Assembly: GCF_024228675.1 (NCBI RefSeq)
Contig: NZ_CP100461.1
Coordinates: forward strand, 2,477,398 to 2,541,397
Reading direction: 5' to 3'
Length of the DNA: 64,000 bases
DNA from: Salinigranum marinum
GTDB lineage: Archaea > Halobacteriota > Halobacteria > Halobacteriales > Haloferacaceae
Within the stretch, counting starts at the first letter, position 1. Every line of letters begins with the position of its first letter. Below the pieces are notes generated by a model, which saw only the letters and a list, made by a program, of their open reading frames with translations, searched no databases and was not told the origin of the DNA. This document shows, piece after piece, positions 37,766-46,700 of this stretch. The position numbers and the translations under genes are program-made.

Positions 37766-38917
37766 CTACCAGTGCGCGACGCTTCCGTCCTCGTGGTGCC
37801 AGAGCGGGCTGTGCCACGAGAGGTCCTCCGTGGCCTCCGCACGGACGGTCGCTTCGTCCACCTCGATCCCCAGCCCGGGGGTGTCCGAGACGGTCAGGTA
37901 CCCGTCGGCGAGTTCGAAGTAGTCGGGGTTCGAGAGGTAGCGGTAGAAGCTGTTGTCCGCCCTGTTCTGGAGTTCGTTGTGCAGTTCCTGCGAGACGAGG
38001 TTCTGTGAGGCCATGTGGAGGTGGAGTGCGGCGGCGAAAGCGACCGGGCCGACGGAGCACTTCGGCATGACCGGGACATCGAACGCCTCGGCCATGTCCG
38101 CGATCTTCCGGATCTCCGTGATCCCGCCCGCGTGAGTGATCGCCGGCTGGACGATGTCGGCGACGCCGGCCGTGAGGACCTGTTTGAAGTCCCAGCGTGA
38201 GTACCGCCGCTGGCCGGTCGCGATCGAGGTTCGCGTCTGGTGACGGAGTTGGCCGAGCGCGTCGTCGTACTCCGGGAGGAGTGGCTCCTCGATGAACATC
38301 AGATCGTGGTCGTCCAGCACCGCCGCGAGTTGGCGAGCGACAGGTTTGCTGACGCGCCCACGGAAGTCGACGGCGATGTCGATGTCGTCCCCCACTGCCT
38401 CGCGAACGCGGCGGAGGCGTTCGTCGGCCGACTTGCGGACGTGGCGGGTCTCGATCCGCGCCGGTCGAACGTTGATCATCAGCTCGACAACGCTAAAGCC
38501 CAGTTCGGCCGCCTCGGCCGCCGAATCCGCGAGTTCGGCGGGGCGGTCGCCGCTGAGCCACTTGTACGCGTGGATCTTCTCGCGGACGGGGCCACCGAGC
38601 AGCTCGTAAACCGGGACGCCCTCGTACCGCCCGTTGATGTCCCACAGCGCCTGGTCGATACAGGCGATCGCCCCCATCAGGATCGGCCCGCCACGGGAGT
38701 GTTCGCCGTGGTACATCCGCTGCCAGAGGCGCTCGATCCGGCGCGGATCCTCGCCCAGGACGTACGTGTCGAGCAGGTCGCCGACCGCCGCACAGACGGT
38801 CTGTTCCCGCCCCTCGGTGGCTGGTTCACCCCACCCGACTACACCCTCGTCCGTTTCGAGTCTGAGGAACAGCCACCGCGGCGGAACCCGGAACAGTTCG
38901 TACCCAGTTACCTTCAT
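37766..38917 (-). CDS. Enolase-superfamily (mandelate racemase/galactonate dehydratase-like) protein with altered active site
   Basis: A 383-residue TIM-barrel enzyme with the N-terminal capping domain MKVTGYELFRVPPRW and GWGEPATEGREQTV, as in D-galactonate dehydratases. Two key positions differ. The first metal loop reads IAVDFRGRV, so the His that acts as base in galactonate dehydratase (DFH) is Arg. The third metal ligand (GER) is GQR in TGQRRYSRWDF. Asp in VDF, Glu in FIEEPLL and His in ITHAGGITE are kept. The substrate, or even catalysis, is therefore uncertain. A TATA-like CTTATAC lies 24-30 bases before the ATG. Confidence 0.85.
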   Translation of the reverse strand: MKVTGYELFRVPPRWLFLRLETDEGVVGWGEPATEGREQTVCAAVGDLLDTYVLGEDPRRIERLWQRMYHGEHSRGGPILMGAIACIDQALWDINGRYEGVPVYELLGGPVREKIHAYKWLSGDRPAELADSAAEAAELGFSVVELMINVRPARIETRHVRKSADERLRRVREAVGDDIDIAVDFRGRVSKPVARQLAAVLDDHDLMFIEEPLLPEYDDALGQLRHQTRTSIATGQRRYSRWDFKQVLTAGVADIVQPAITHAGGITEIRKIADMAEAFDVPVMPKCSVGPVAFAAALHLHMASQNLVSQELHNELQNRADNSFYRYLSNPDYFELADGYLTVSDTPGLGIEVDEATVRAEATEDLSWHSPLWHHEDGSVAHW

Positions 38918-39340
38918 ACTCCGACGATGCCGAACCAACAGTATAAGCCTTGGGAGCGACCGCGATCGACCACAAAAGGCGTTACATGTGTACTTCTGTA
39001 ATATGATGCGATCGAGCTTCTGGACGAGCGAGAAAGAATCCAATATTAATTGTGCCTATTTTTTTGCTACTCGTTTATTTTTGTTTATAATTTATGTATT
39101 TTTCTTTATTCTCACTATAATAGCTTTTTTTTGTTCTATTATCGCCTCAATACTAATTTTGCCATCTTTCTCTTATAGAAAGGAAACCTATTTTACGTAT
39201 TTAATTGTAATAGCGCTCGGTGGTGAGCGGGTGGGTTTCGCCGGGGCGTGACAATATCTCTCCCGGGACGATGACAGACGTCGACGCCGCACGGCGTCGC
39301 ACGTGAGAGGCTTTTTAGGCACCCTCACATGAATCCCGGT
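38918..39340. other. Intergenic region with an AT-rich island (about 39030-39215)
   Basis: The interval has T-runs (TTTTTTTG and similar) and about twice the A+T of the surroundings. An open frame at 39003-39251 would give an 82-residue Phe/Ile-rich peptide, but such frames arise by chance in T-rich DNA. A TATA box for the dehydratase is at 38941-38947, and CTTTTTAGG near 39311 serves the next + strand gene. Confidence 0.6.
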
Positions 39341-40078
39341 ATGGCGTTAGAGCCGGGTCTCGTCGAACCGCGCCGGGCCGGGCCGCCGTTCGCCGTCGGG
39401 GTGTTGGCCGTGCTCGGGGCGTTGCCGGCCGTCACGGCGCTGGAGCCGCTCGCGGCTGCACCGCGGTGGCTGGTCGTAGTAGTCGTCATCACCGTCGGGG
39501 TCGTCGGTGTCGGCGTCGCGGCCGCGGTCGGCTCCGTCCTCGCGCGCGACATCGGCTTCCGAGCGCTCGGGACCGACCGCCTCCCCGGGACGGGCCTGCG
39601 CGCGTACCGACTGCCGGCGGTCGTCGGCGTCGCGGTTGCCGTCGTCACGCTCGGCATCCACGCCGTCGCGGTCGCCGTCGGTGTCGATCCGGGTCCGCCG
39701 AGCCGGTGGGTCGGAGACGGCTCGTTCGCCGTCGTCGCGAGCGTCGCCGGCGGGACCGTCGCCGAACTCGTCCTCCGGTTCGGCGTCATGACGTTCGTGG
39801 TCTGGACCGCGTGGACGTACCGGCCGGCGATCGATCGGAGCGTGACACCGACGAGCGCCTGGGCGGGGGTGCTGGTCGCGGCCGCCCTGGGCGGCTGTGC
39901 GGCGGTCCCCGTGGCGATCGCCGACGGAGTCGGCCCGGCCGGCGTCGCCATCGCCGCCGCCGTGCCGTTCGTCGGCGGCGTGGTGTTCGGGCTGCTCTAC
40001 TGGCGGTACGACCTCGCCGCAGCCGTGGTCGCCCACGCGGTCGCGAGCCTCCTGTGGGCGCTCGCCGCGACGATCTGA
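39341..40078 (+). CDS. CPBP-like multi-pass membrane protein
   Basis: A 245-residue protein with seven or eight hydrophobic helices. The segment VAELVLRFGVM resembles the CPBP (CAAX protease) motif but has one Glu instead of two, and AAAVVAHAVASLLW resembles the final His motif. It may be an inactive relative. ATG at 39341 is preferred over 39329 because of TATA spacing. No role assigned. Confidence 0.65.
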   Translation: MALEPGLVEPRRAGPPFAVGVLAVLGALPAVTALEPLAAAPRWLVVVVVITVGVVGVGVAAAVGSVLARDIGFRALGTDRLPGTGLRAYRLPAVVGVAVAVVTLGIHAVAVAVGVDPGPPSRWVGDGSFAVVASVAGGTVAELVLRFGVMTFVVWTAWTYRPAIDRSVTPTSAWAGVLVAAALGGCAAVPVAIADGVGPAGVAIAAAVPFVGGVVFGLLYWRYDLAAAVVAHAVASLLWALAATI

Positions 40079-40093
40079 CCCGGCCGCCGGAGA

Positions 40094-40100
40094 CTTATAT
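40094..40100 (+). promoter_or_regulatory. TATA box of ubaA
   Basis: CTTATAT ends 24 bases before the ATG at 40124, consistent with a leaderless transcript. Confidence 0.65.
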
Positions 40101-40123
40101 CCGCCCGCGACGAACCGTCCTGC

Positions 40124-40933
40124 ATGAGCCTCTCTCTCGACGCGACACAGTTGGACCGCTACTCGCGACACATCATCATGGACGAGGTGGGGCCGGAGGG
40201 ACAGAAACGGCTCCTCGACGGGAGCGTCCTGGTCGTCGGAGCGGGCGGGCTCGGTGCGCCGGTCATTCAGTATCTCGCGGCCGCCGGCGTCGGCCGACTG
40301 GGCGTCGTCGACGACGACGTCGTCGAGCGGTCGAACCTCCAGCGGCAGGTCATCCACGCCGACGCCGACGTGGGCGTCCCGAAAGTCGAGAGCGCGCGGC
40401 GGTTCATCGAACGGCTCAACCCCGACGTCACGGTCGAGACGTACGAGACGCGGCTCGACAGCGCGAACGTGGAAGTCGTCGACGAGTACGACCTCGTCGT
40501 CGACGCCTCCGACAACTTCCCGACGCGCTACCTGGTGAACGACTACTGTCAACTCACGGAGACGCCGCTCGTCCACGGCTCGATCTACAAGTTCGAGGGC
40601 CAGGCGACCACGATCCTCCCGGGCGGGCCGTGTTATCGCTGTCTGTTCCCGGAGGCACCCGAACCGGGGACGGTGCCCGACTGCGCGACGACCGGCGTCC
40701 TCGGCGTCCTCCCGGGGACGGTCGGCTGTATCCAGGCGACCGAAACGGTCAAACTCCTCCTCGAAGCGGGCGAGACGCTCGACGGTCGACTGCTGTTTTA
40801 CGACGCGATGGACATGACGTTCGAGACGGTCCCGTACCGAAGAAACCCCGACTGCCCCGTCTGCGGGGACGACCCCATCGAGAGCGTCGCGGACGTCGAG
40901 TACACCGGTGGGTGTACCGTGGGCGGCCACTGA
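40124..40933 (+). CDS. ubaA: SAMP-activating E1-like enzyme UbaA
   Basis: ThiF/MoeB/E1-like adenylyltransferase, 269 residues: RYSRHIIMDEVGPEGQKRL, the ATP loop VVGAGGLGAPV, DDDVVERSNLQRQVIH, the active-site Cys in VPDCATTGVLG and zinc Cys pairs CYRC and CPVC. In haloarchaea this protein activates SAMP ubiquitin-like proteins for conjugation and for sulfur transfer to tRNA (with NcsA) and molybdopterin. The SAMP-like gene at 43969 and ncsA at 10229 complete the set in this window. Confidence 0.9.
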   Translation: MSLSLDATQLDRYSRHIIMDEVGPEGQKRLLDGSVLVVGAGGLGAPVIQYLAAAGVGRLGVVDDDVVERSNLQRQVIHADADVGVPKVESARRFIERLNPDVTVETYETRLDSANVEVVDEYDLVVDASDNFPTRYLVNDYCQLTETPLVHGSIYKFEGQATTILPGGPCYRCLFPEAPEPGTVPDCATTGVLGVLPGTVGCIQATETVKLLLEAGETLDGRLLFYDAMDMTFETVPYRRNPDCPVCGDDPIESVADVEYTGGCTVGGH

Positions 40934-40970
40934 CGCGGCGGAGCGTGCGCCAAGACGACGAGCGCGGCCC

Positions 40971-42560
40971 TCAGCGTCCGAACGGCCCACCGTCCGCGCG
41001 CGCAGTCGCACCCGCTGTCTCGCCGGCCGCGTCCTCCCGTCCACGGAGTCGGTCGACTTTCGCCTGCAGGTCCTCGATGGCGACCGTCTGGTGACTGGTC
41101 GCGTCGGTGATCCGCGTCGAGGCGGCCTCCGTCTCGTCGGCCCGCTCGCGGACCGTCTGGATCGTCGTCGTCACCTCCTCGATGTTCGTCGCCTGCCCGT
41201 CGGTCGCACGGGCGACCTCCTGTACGCCGTTGGCGGCGGCGTCGGCCGCCTCGCCGATCTCGGTCAGCGACCCGAGGACCTCGCTTATCTCCCCCGAGGC
41301 GACCTCGATCTGGTCGTGGGAGGCCTCGCTCGCCGCGACCGTCTCGTCGGCCTGTGCCTGGATCTCCTCGATGCTCGAGGCGATCTCCTCCGTGTGTTCG
41401 TGCGTCTGGTTCGCCAGCTGTTTCACCTCGTCGGCGACGACCGAGAAGCCGTCGCCGGCCTCGCCCGCGCGGGCGGCCTCGATGTTGGCGTTGAGCGCGA
41501 GGAGGTTCGTTCGGTCTGCGACCTCCGCGATCACCTCGACGACCTCCTCGATCGCCCCCATCCGATCTTGGAGTTCGACGACGCTTTCGAGCAGGTCGTC
41601 GGAGATGTCGATGACGGCGTCGGTCGCTTCGCGCACGCTCTCGCCCGCAGCCTGCCCCTCGTCGGCGGCGGTGCGTGCCTGCTCGGCCGCCGAGGCGACC
41701 TCGTCGGAGGTGGCGGCGATCTCCTCCATCGACGCCGAGAGGTCCTGCATCTCCTCGGCCCCGCGCGCGAGGAGGTCGTTCTGGTCGTGGACCTGTGATT
41801 CGATCTCGCCGGCCGCGTCGGCGGCGTGATCGATCGCGTCGCTCAGCGTGCCGGCGGTCTGGTCCACCTCGGCAGTGAGCGTCTCGAACCGTGCGGTCAT
41901 CTCGTTGAACTCGTCGAGGATGTCCAGAAGTTCGTCCGGGAGCACGTCGTGTTCGTCATCGAACCGCGCGCGGTCGCCGAGGTTGCCGGCGGCGACCGAG
42001 CGGATGGTCCGGCCGAGTTCGTCGACGAGTGCCTGCGTCTGTTGGCTCTTCTGGACCGCGTCGGTCCGGTCGTGAACCACCTCGACGACGCCCACGAGTT
42101 CGTCGCCGTCGAACAGCGGCATGGCGTTGAACGTGATGTGTCGGTCGACGCCGTGGCGGTCCGTCATGACGCTGCTGTCGACGTAGAGCCGCGAGTCGCC
42201 ATCCATGCGGTCGAGGCCGAACTCGCGGTCGGCGTCGTCGGGGTGGGCGAGCTTGTCGGCGAGCGTCTCCGCCCGCCGGCCGTCGGGGTAAAACGCCTCG
42301 CTGACGTGTTCGGTCCCGAGTGCGTCCGCCGCCTGGACGCCCGTGAGCCGCTCGATCGCGGCGTTCCACACGACGACGCGACCGTCGGCGTCGAGCGCGA
42401 AGAGGGGCGTGCCGACCCCGTCGAGCAGTTGGGCGACGTCGAACGCACGTATCCCGGCCGCGACCGTCGCCCGGTCGTCGGTCTGGACGCCGCCGTCGGG
42501 TACGGCGTCGGAGTCCCCCAACCAGGGCAGTCTGAGCCGTTCCAGGAGTGCGTCGAGCAT
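40971..42560 (-). CDS. Soluble methyl-accepting taxis transducer
   Basis: A 529-residue cytoplasmic transducer without transmembrane helices. A PAS domain (about 35-160: LLDGVGTPLFALDADGRVVVWN) and a HAMP-like linker precede the coiled-coil signalling domain with the invariant hairpin IAEVADRTNLLALNANIEAA and GFSVVADEVKQLANQT. It probably senses an internal signal and feeds CheA. An upstream ATG at 42587 exists, but the TATA-like CTTATGT lies at the right distance for 42560. Confidence 0.9.
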   Translation of the reverse strand: MLDALLERLRLPWLGDSDAVPDGGVQTDDRATVAAGIRAFDVAQLLDGVGTPLFALDADGRVVVWNAAIERLTGVQAADALGTEHVSEAFYPDGRRAETLADKLAHPDDADREFGLDRMDGDSRLYVDSSVMTDRHGVDRHITFNAMPLFDGDELVGVVEVVHDRTDAVQKSQQTQALVDELGRTIRSVAAGNLGDRARFDDEHDVLPDELLDILDEFNEMTARFETLTAEVDQTAGTLSDAIDHAADAAGEIESQVHDQNDLLARGAEEMQDLSASMEEIAATSDEVASAAEQARTAADEGQAAGESVREATDAVIDISDDLLESVVELQDRMGAIEEVVEVIAEVADRTNLLALNANIEAARAGEAGDGFSVVADEVKQLANQTHEHTEEIASSIEEIQAQADETVAASEASHDQIEVASGEISEVLGSLTEIGEAADAAANGVQEVARATDGQATNIEEVTTTIQTVRERADETEAASTRITDATSHQTVAIEDLQAKVDRLRGREDAAGETAGATARADGGPFGR

Positions 42561-42700
42561 ACCGAGGCGGACACGGATAGGTAACATAAGTCCTCGCCGC
42601 CCGTACTCAACTCTGAGAATCGAGTCGGGTCGAGACGCCCGACAGGCCCTCACGACAGGCGCTCGATCGGCGATCGTGAGTGCGGGCCCGATGTCAACAG

Positions 42701-42708
42701 ATATATAT
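42701..42708 (+). promoter_or_regulatory. TATA box of the IMPDH-family gene
   Basis: ATATATAT, 33 bases before the ATG at 42741, in a local AT-rich patch. Confidence 0.65.
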
Positions 42709-42740
42709 TCCACGATCGCCTCGCTTGTCGAGGTCACACA

Positions 42741-43883
42741 ATGGAACTCAGAGAGGGACTCTCGTACGGCGACGTGCTCGTCGTTCCACAGCGCTCGCCG
42801 GTCGACAGTCGGAGCGACGTCGATCTGACGACGAACCTCACGCCGGATATCGAACTGGCAGCCCCGGTGCTGTCCGCACCGATGGACACCGTCACCGAGA
42901 CCGAGACGGCGGTCGCCCTCGACGCCGTCGGCGGCTTCGGGACGATCCACCGCTTCGTGAGCGTCGACGAACAGGCCGCGATGGTTCGGGGGGCGACCGA
43001 GGCCGGCGCGCGGGTCGGCGCGGCCGTCGGTATCGACGAGGACTACCTGACGCGCGCGGCGGCCGTCCTCGACGCCGGCGCGGACTGCGTGGTCGTCGAC
43101 GTCGCACACGGCCACATGGAACGCTGTCTCGACGCGGTCGAGCGGATCGACGACGAGTTCGACGCGGAGATCGTCGCGGGCAACGTCGTCACGCCCGCGG
43201 GCGTCGAAGACCTCGCCGCCGCCGGCGCCGATGGCGTCAAAGTCGGCGTCGGCCCCGGATCGCACTGCACCACGCGGACGGTCACGGGCGCCGGGATGCC
43301 GCAGTTGACCGCCGTGGACGACTGCGCCGAGGCGGCCGCGGATCTCGACGTCTGTATCGTCGCCGACGGCGGGATCCGGACGTCCGGCGACGCGGTGAAG
43401 GCGCTCGTCGCCGGTGCCGACACGGTGATGCTGGGGAGTTTCTTCGCCGGCACCGACGAGGCTCCGGGGGAGGCGGTCGTCGTCGACGGCCAGCGGTACA
43501 AACGATCCCGCGGGATGTCGACCACCGCGGCCAACGAGGCCCGGACGGACAAACGGGAGAACAGCCCGGGCGCGGACGAGGGCGTCGAGGCGCTGACGCC
43601 CCACACCGGACCGCTCGAACCGCGGACGACCGAGTTCCTGTGGGGGATCCGCTCGGGGCTGTCGTACTGCGGCGGCCACAGCATCGCGGAGGCGCGCGCG
43701 GACGCGGTGTTCGTCCGTGTCTCCCCCAGCGCCGTCGAGCGCGAGGGGGCCCACGGCGTCCGGGTCGACGAGAGCCGGGGACGCGAACACGACGGCGTGA
43801 CCGGACCGGCGGAGAACACCGCGAGCGACGACTCCGACGGCGAGCCCCAGCGAACCAACGGCAGGCTGGCGGCGAACCGGTGA
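42741..43883 (+). CDS. IMP dehydrogenase/GMP reductase-family protein without CBS domains
   Basis: A 380-residue TIM barrel: [20 protein letters not shown], the catalytic loop [18 protein letters not shown] with Cys176 and [31 protein letters not shown] domains are absent. The absence of CBS and the VTGAG loop fit a GMP reductase or a second GuaB-like protein equally well. The last 45 residues are a disordered acidic tail. Confidence 0.85.
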   Translation: MELREGLSYGDVLVVPQRSPVDSRSDVDLTTNLTPDIELAAPVLSAPMDTVTETETAVALDAVGGFGTIHRFVSVDEQAAMVRGATEAGARVGAAVGIDEDYLTRAAAVLDAGADCVVVDVAHGHMERCLDAVERIDDEFDAEIVAGNVVTPAGVEDLAAAGADGVKVGVGPGSHCTTRTVTGAGMPQLTAVDDCAEAAADLDVCIVADGGIRTSGDAVKALVAGADTVMLGSFFAGTDEAPGEAVVVDGQRYKRSRGMSTTAANEARTDKRENSPGADEGVEALTPHTGPLEPRTTEFLWGIRSGLSYCGGHSIAEARADAVFVRVSPSAVEREGAHGVRVDESRGREHDGVTGPAENTASDDSDGEPQRTNGRLAANR

Positions 43884-43968
43884 CCGACGCCGTCGTGCCG
43901 ACTCGGGCGCAGTCTGCGCTCGCCGACGACCACCAACGGTCAAGAGCGTCCCTGCCGCACACACCGTT

Positions 43969-44280
43969 ATGGACGTACGCGTGACGCTCTACGGACCGCT
44001 CCGGGGAGTGACGGGGACGAAAACCGTCGACCTGGCGGTCGAGGCCGGCGAGCGTGAGGCCGGCGACACGAAGACCGGCGACGGGGACGCGACCCCGCCG
44101 ACCGTCGACGACGTGGTCCGGGCGTTCGTGGAGCGGTACCCGCGATCGCGGGGACAACTCCTCACCGACGACGGGCCGGTCCGGCCGAGCGTCCGGGTGT
44201 TGTGCGACGGCGAACGGCGGCCGCTCACGGCGCGCGTGACGGGTGAGGTCTCGCTGTTCCCCGCGATGCGCGGCGGCTGA
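43969..44280 (+). CDS. SAMP/MoaD-like ubiquitin-fold protein
   Basis: A 103-residue beta-grasp protein with MDVRVTLYGPLRGVTG at the start and the C-terminal Gly-Gly (AMRGG) required for adenylation by an E1. Compared with MoaD there is an acidic insertion of about 20 residues. It could be a ubiquitin-like modifier (SAMP), a sulfur carrier or MoaD itself. UbaA at 40124 is the expected activator. Confidence 0.8.
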   Translation: MDVRVTLYGPLRGVTGTKTVDLAVEAGEREAGDTKTGDGDATPPTVDDVVRAFVERYPRSRGQLLTDDGPVRPSVRVLCDGERRPLTARVTGEVSLFPAMRGG

Positions 44281-44340
44281 GGGTGGGGAGAGGTAACGAA
44301 CCGCCACCAGTTACCACCCACGGCGCCAACCGGCGGCCGA

Positions 44341-45353
44341 ATGGCGACGCGCCTGGACGACGCGCGGTTCGAGTTCGCCGTCGAGTGGTACGCCCTGAAG
44401 TACCGACCGAGCGAGTGGTTCCTCCTCAGCGGCAGCCGACTCGCCGTCACCGGCCTCGGCCTGCTCGTCGTCTCCGCGACGGTCTGGACCGCCGTCGCGA
44501 CGGGGCTCTCACCGCTCGAACGACAGACGCCGATCCTCTACCTCCTGTTCGCGTTGATCAGTGGGAACTTCACGCTCATCACCATCGTCATCTCGATCAG
44601 TCAGTTCGTCCTCGCGCGCCACCTCGAATCGCCGGGCGAGATCCGCGAGAAGATGGACGAGATGGTGCAGTACCGACGGGAGGTGGGCGCGACGACCACC
44701 AGCGCGTCGTCCCGATCGCCCCCTCGGAGTTCGTGCTCCTGCTGTTCCGCAGCATCGACCCGAAAGGTGAGGCGCTTTCGGCGGAACTGGCCGCAGACGA
44801 GGCGGCGTCGCCCGAGTCGGAGCGACTCGTGGCCGAGGTCGACGCGCTCGTCGCGGGACTCGACGAACACGTCGAGTACGTGATCGCGCACCTCACCCGA
44901 CCGAACACTGGACTCAACTACGCGCTGTTCGCCACGCTGAACGCGGAGTACGAGCGGTACATCTACGGCGCGTGGCGGCTCCGAACCGAACACGCCGACG
45001 CCCTGCCCGAGGCGGTCGTCGACGCGCTCGACGGCCTCGTCGAGGGCCTCGAACAGGTCGACGTCGCCAGGCGGATGTTCAAGACCGCCTTCATCCAGTC
45101 CGAACTCGCCGCGCTCTCGCGCACCCTCCTCTACATCGGGATCCCGGTCCAGGTCGGCACCGTCGTCCTGATGCTCCTGTTCACCGCGCCGGCGGGCACC
45201 GCCGTCGCGCCCGCGACGCACCGGCTCCTCATCCCGACGGTCGTGACCGTCGGCTTCGCCCCGATCATCCTGCTCGCGGCGTACATCCTCCGGCTCGCGA
45301 CGATCGCAAAGCGCACCGCCTCGATGTACCCGTTCACGAACCAGCTCGACTGA
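44341..45353 (+). pseudogene. Membrane protein of unknown function with a frameshift near 44690
   Basis: Frame 1 (44341 on) gives a normal N-terminus with two helices (GLGLLVVSATVWTAVATGL and LFALISGNFTLITIVISISQF) up to MVQYRREVG, then turns to Ser/Arg-rich noise. Another frame continues at once with HQRVVPIAPSEFVLLLF, an alpha-helical domain and two C-terminal helices (LIPTVVTVGFAPIILLAAYIL). The switch lies at GGGCGCGAC (about 44685-44692), where removing one CG restores REVGDDHQRVV. Either a two-base insertion inactivated the gene or the sequence has an error. Function unknown. Confidence 0.8.
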
Positions 45354-45392
45354 GGCGGCGGACGGCAGCGAGTAGTCGGCTCGGCCGGGCCG

Positions 45393-46700
45393 TCAGCGTC
45401 CGTACTGATCGCGGACCAGGTGGCCGAGACCGCGTGCGTCCAGTCGGTCCATCGGCGCGAGCATCGTGAGCTGGACGACCCCCGGCAGACGGCCGATCTC
45501 GACGCCACCAGTGAACGTACACCGGGCGCGGATCTCCCCCTCGGACATGTCCAAGAGCGCCCCGGCGCGCTCGAAGGCGTTGTCGGTCGCGTCGTTGATC
45601 GTCGCGCCGCTGCCGATCACCTGGATCGGCCCCACGTCCTCGACGAGGTCGACGTCGTACTCCGCGGCGAGCGCCCGGCCCGCCGCCAGTTCGTCGTCGC
45701 TGTACGGCTGGGCGATCTGCGGGAGGTCCTCCCGGTTCGGCAGGAGGAGCGGGCCGTCGATGCCCAACCCCTTGATGACCTCGACGTCGATCGTCGCCCG
45801 GCCGCTGACGTCGGTCGTGTGCAAGGAGAGTTCACCGTCGCCCTGGTTGGCGTGCATGTCGCCGACGTAGACGCCGCCGCCGTCGACCTTCACCGGACAG
45901 ACGAGGATGGCTCCGTCGCGGACCGCGTTGATGTCCATGTGGCCGTCCGTCCTGTCTTCGAGTTCCGCCTCGCTCGAAAGCCCCCAGTCGTGCTCGGCCC
46001 CGATCAGGAACTGGCCGAAGTCGCCGGCGTTGTGCGAGTCGGGGAGTTCGATCGGGGGAGTGGTGCCGATGTTGCCGATGAAGGGCCGGAGGTGGCCGAG
46101 CGTACCCGGCATCTCCGAGGGCTTGTAGAGGAGGATGGGGTGCTGACGGGAGTTCTCGGGTAGCGCCATCGCCTCGTCGGCCCGCTCGGCGAGGTCGTCT
46201 GCGCCCTCCGGGCCGACGGTCAGCCCCACGGTCCGGTCGTCGTCGAAGACGACGGTGTAGCCGTACTCGAAGCCGAACGAGGAGGCGTTCGCCCCGCATT
46301 CGGCGCACCTGATGGCCTCCTCACCCGTCCCCTCGACGACGCTCTCGGGCCACGCCGTGCCGCACTCGGGGCACTTGTGGTCGACGAACGGGTCGGAGCC
46401 GAACGCCCCCTCGTGTTCGGCCATGCTGCCCGTCGACGTCGCGATCGACGTGACCTCGACGTCGCGGATGTGGAGCGCGACGGCGTCGCCCACCTCGGCA
46501 CCCTCGACGCGGATCGGGTTCGTCACCTCGTGGCCGCCGCGGAACGAGGGAGTGATCATCGGCCCCCAGCACGCCGGCGGTGTGTGTGTCCGGATCGTCC
46601 CGCCGTCGGCGACCGTCCCCGCCCACTCCTGGTCGGGGCCGACGAGACCGAGCGTGTACTGGTCGACGTCGAGTTCCTGTTGGACCTCTCGTTGTGCCAT
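45393..46700 (-). CDS. Acetamidase/formamidase with a zinc-ribbon insertion
   Basis: A 435-residue FmdA/AmdA-family amidase: WGPMITPSFRGGHEVTNPI, GDAVALHIRDV, the family signature HNAGDFGQFLIGAEHDWG-like segment (DSHNAGDFGQFL), VCPVKVDGGGVYVGDMHANQGDGE and EGEIRARCTFTGGVEIGRLPGV-like C-terminus. Residues about 110-135 contain two CxxC pairs (CPECG, CAECG), an extra knuckle I do not associate with bacterial formamidases. It probably releases ammonia from formamide or acetamide. The ATG at 46700 is chosen by the conserved N-terminus. Confidence 0.88.
   Translation of the reverse strand: MAQREVQQELDVDQYTLGLVGPDQEWAGTVADGGTIRTHTPPACWGPMITPSFRGGHEVTNPIRVEGAEVGDAVALHIRDVEVTSIATSTGSMAEHEGAFGSDPFVDHKCPECGTAWPESVVEGTGEEAIRCAECGANASSFGFEYGYTVVFDDDRTVGLTVGPEGADDLAERADEAMALPENSRQHPILLYKPSEMPGTLGHLRPFIGNIGTTPPIELPDSHNAGDFGQFLIGAEHDWGLSSEAELEDRTDGHMDINAVRDGAILVCPVKVDGGGVYVGDMHANQGDGELSLHTTDVSGRATIDVEVIKGLGIDGPLLLPNREDLPQIAQPYSDDELAAGRALAAEYDVDLVEDVGPIQVIGSGATINDATDNAFERAGALLDMSEGEIRARCTFTGGVEIGRLPGVVQLTMLAPMDRLDARGLGHLVRDQYGR

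Noticed and set aside
39003-39251. Small Phe/Ile-rich open frame in the AT-rich island
   Set aside because: T-rich DNA gives such frames by chance; no start signal or family content.
39466-41094. Long + strand frame across the CPBP-like gene and ubaA
   Set aside because: Arg-rich noise overlapping two good genes in another frame.
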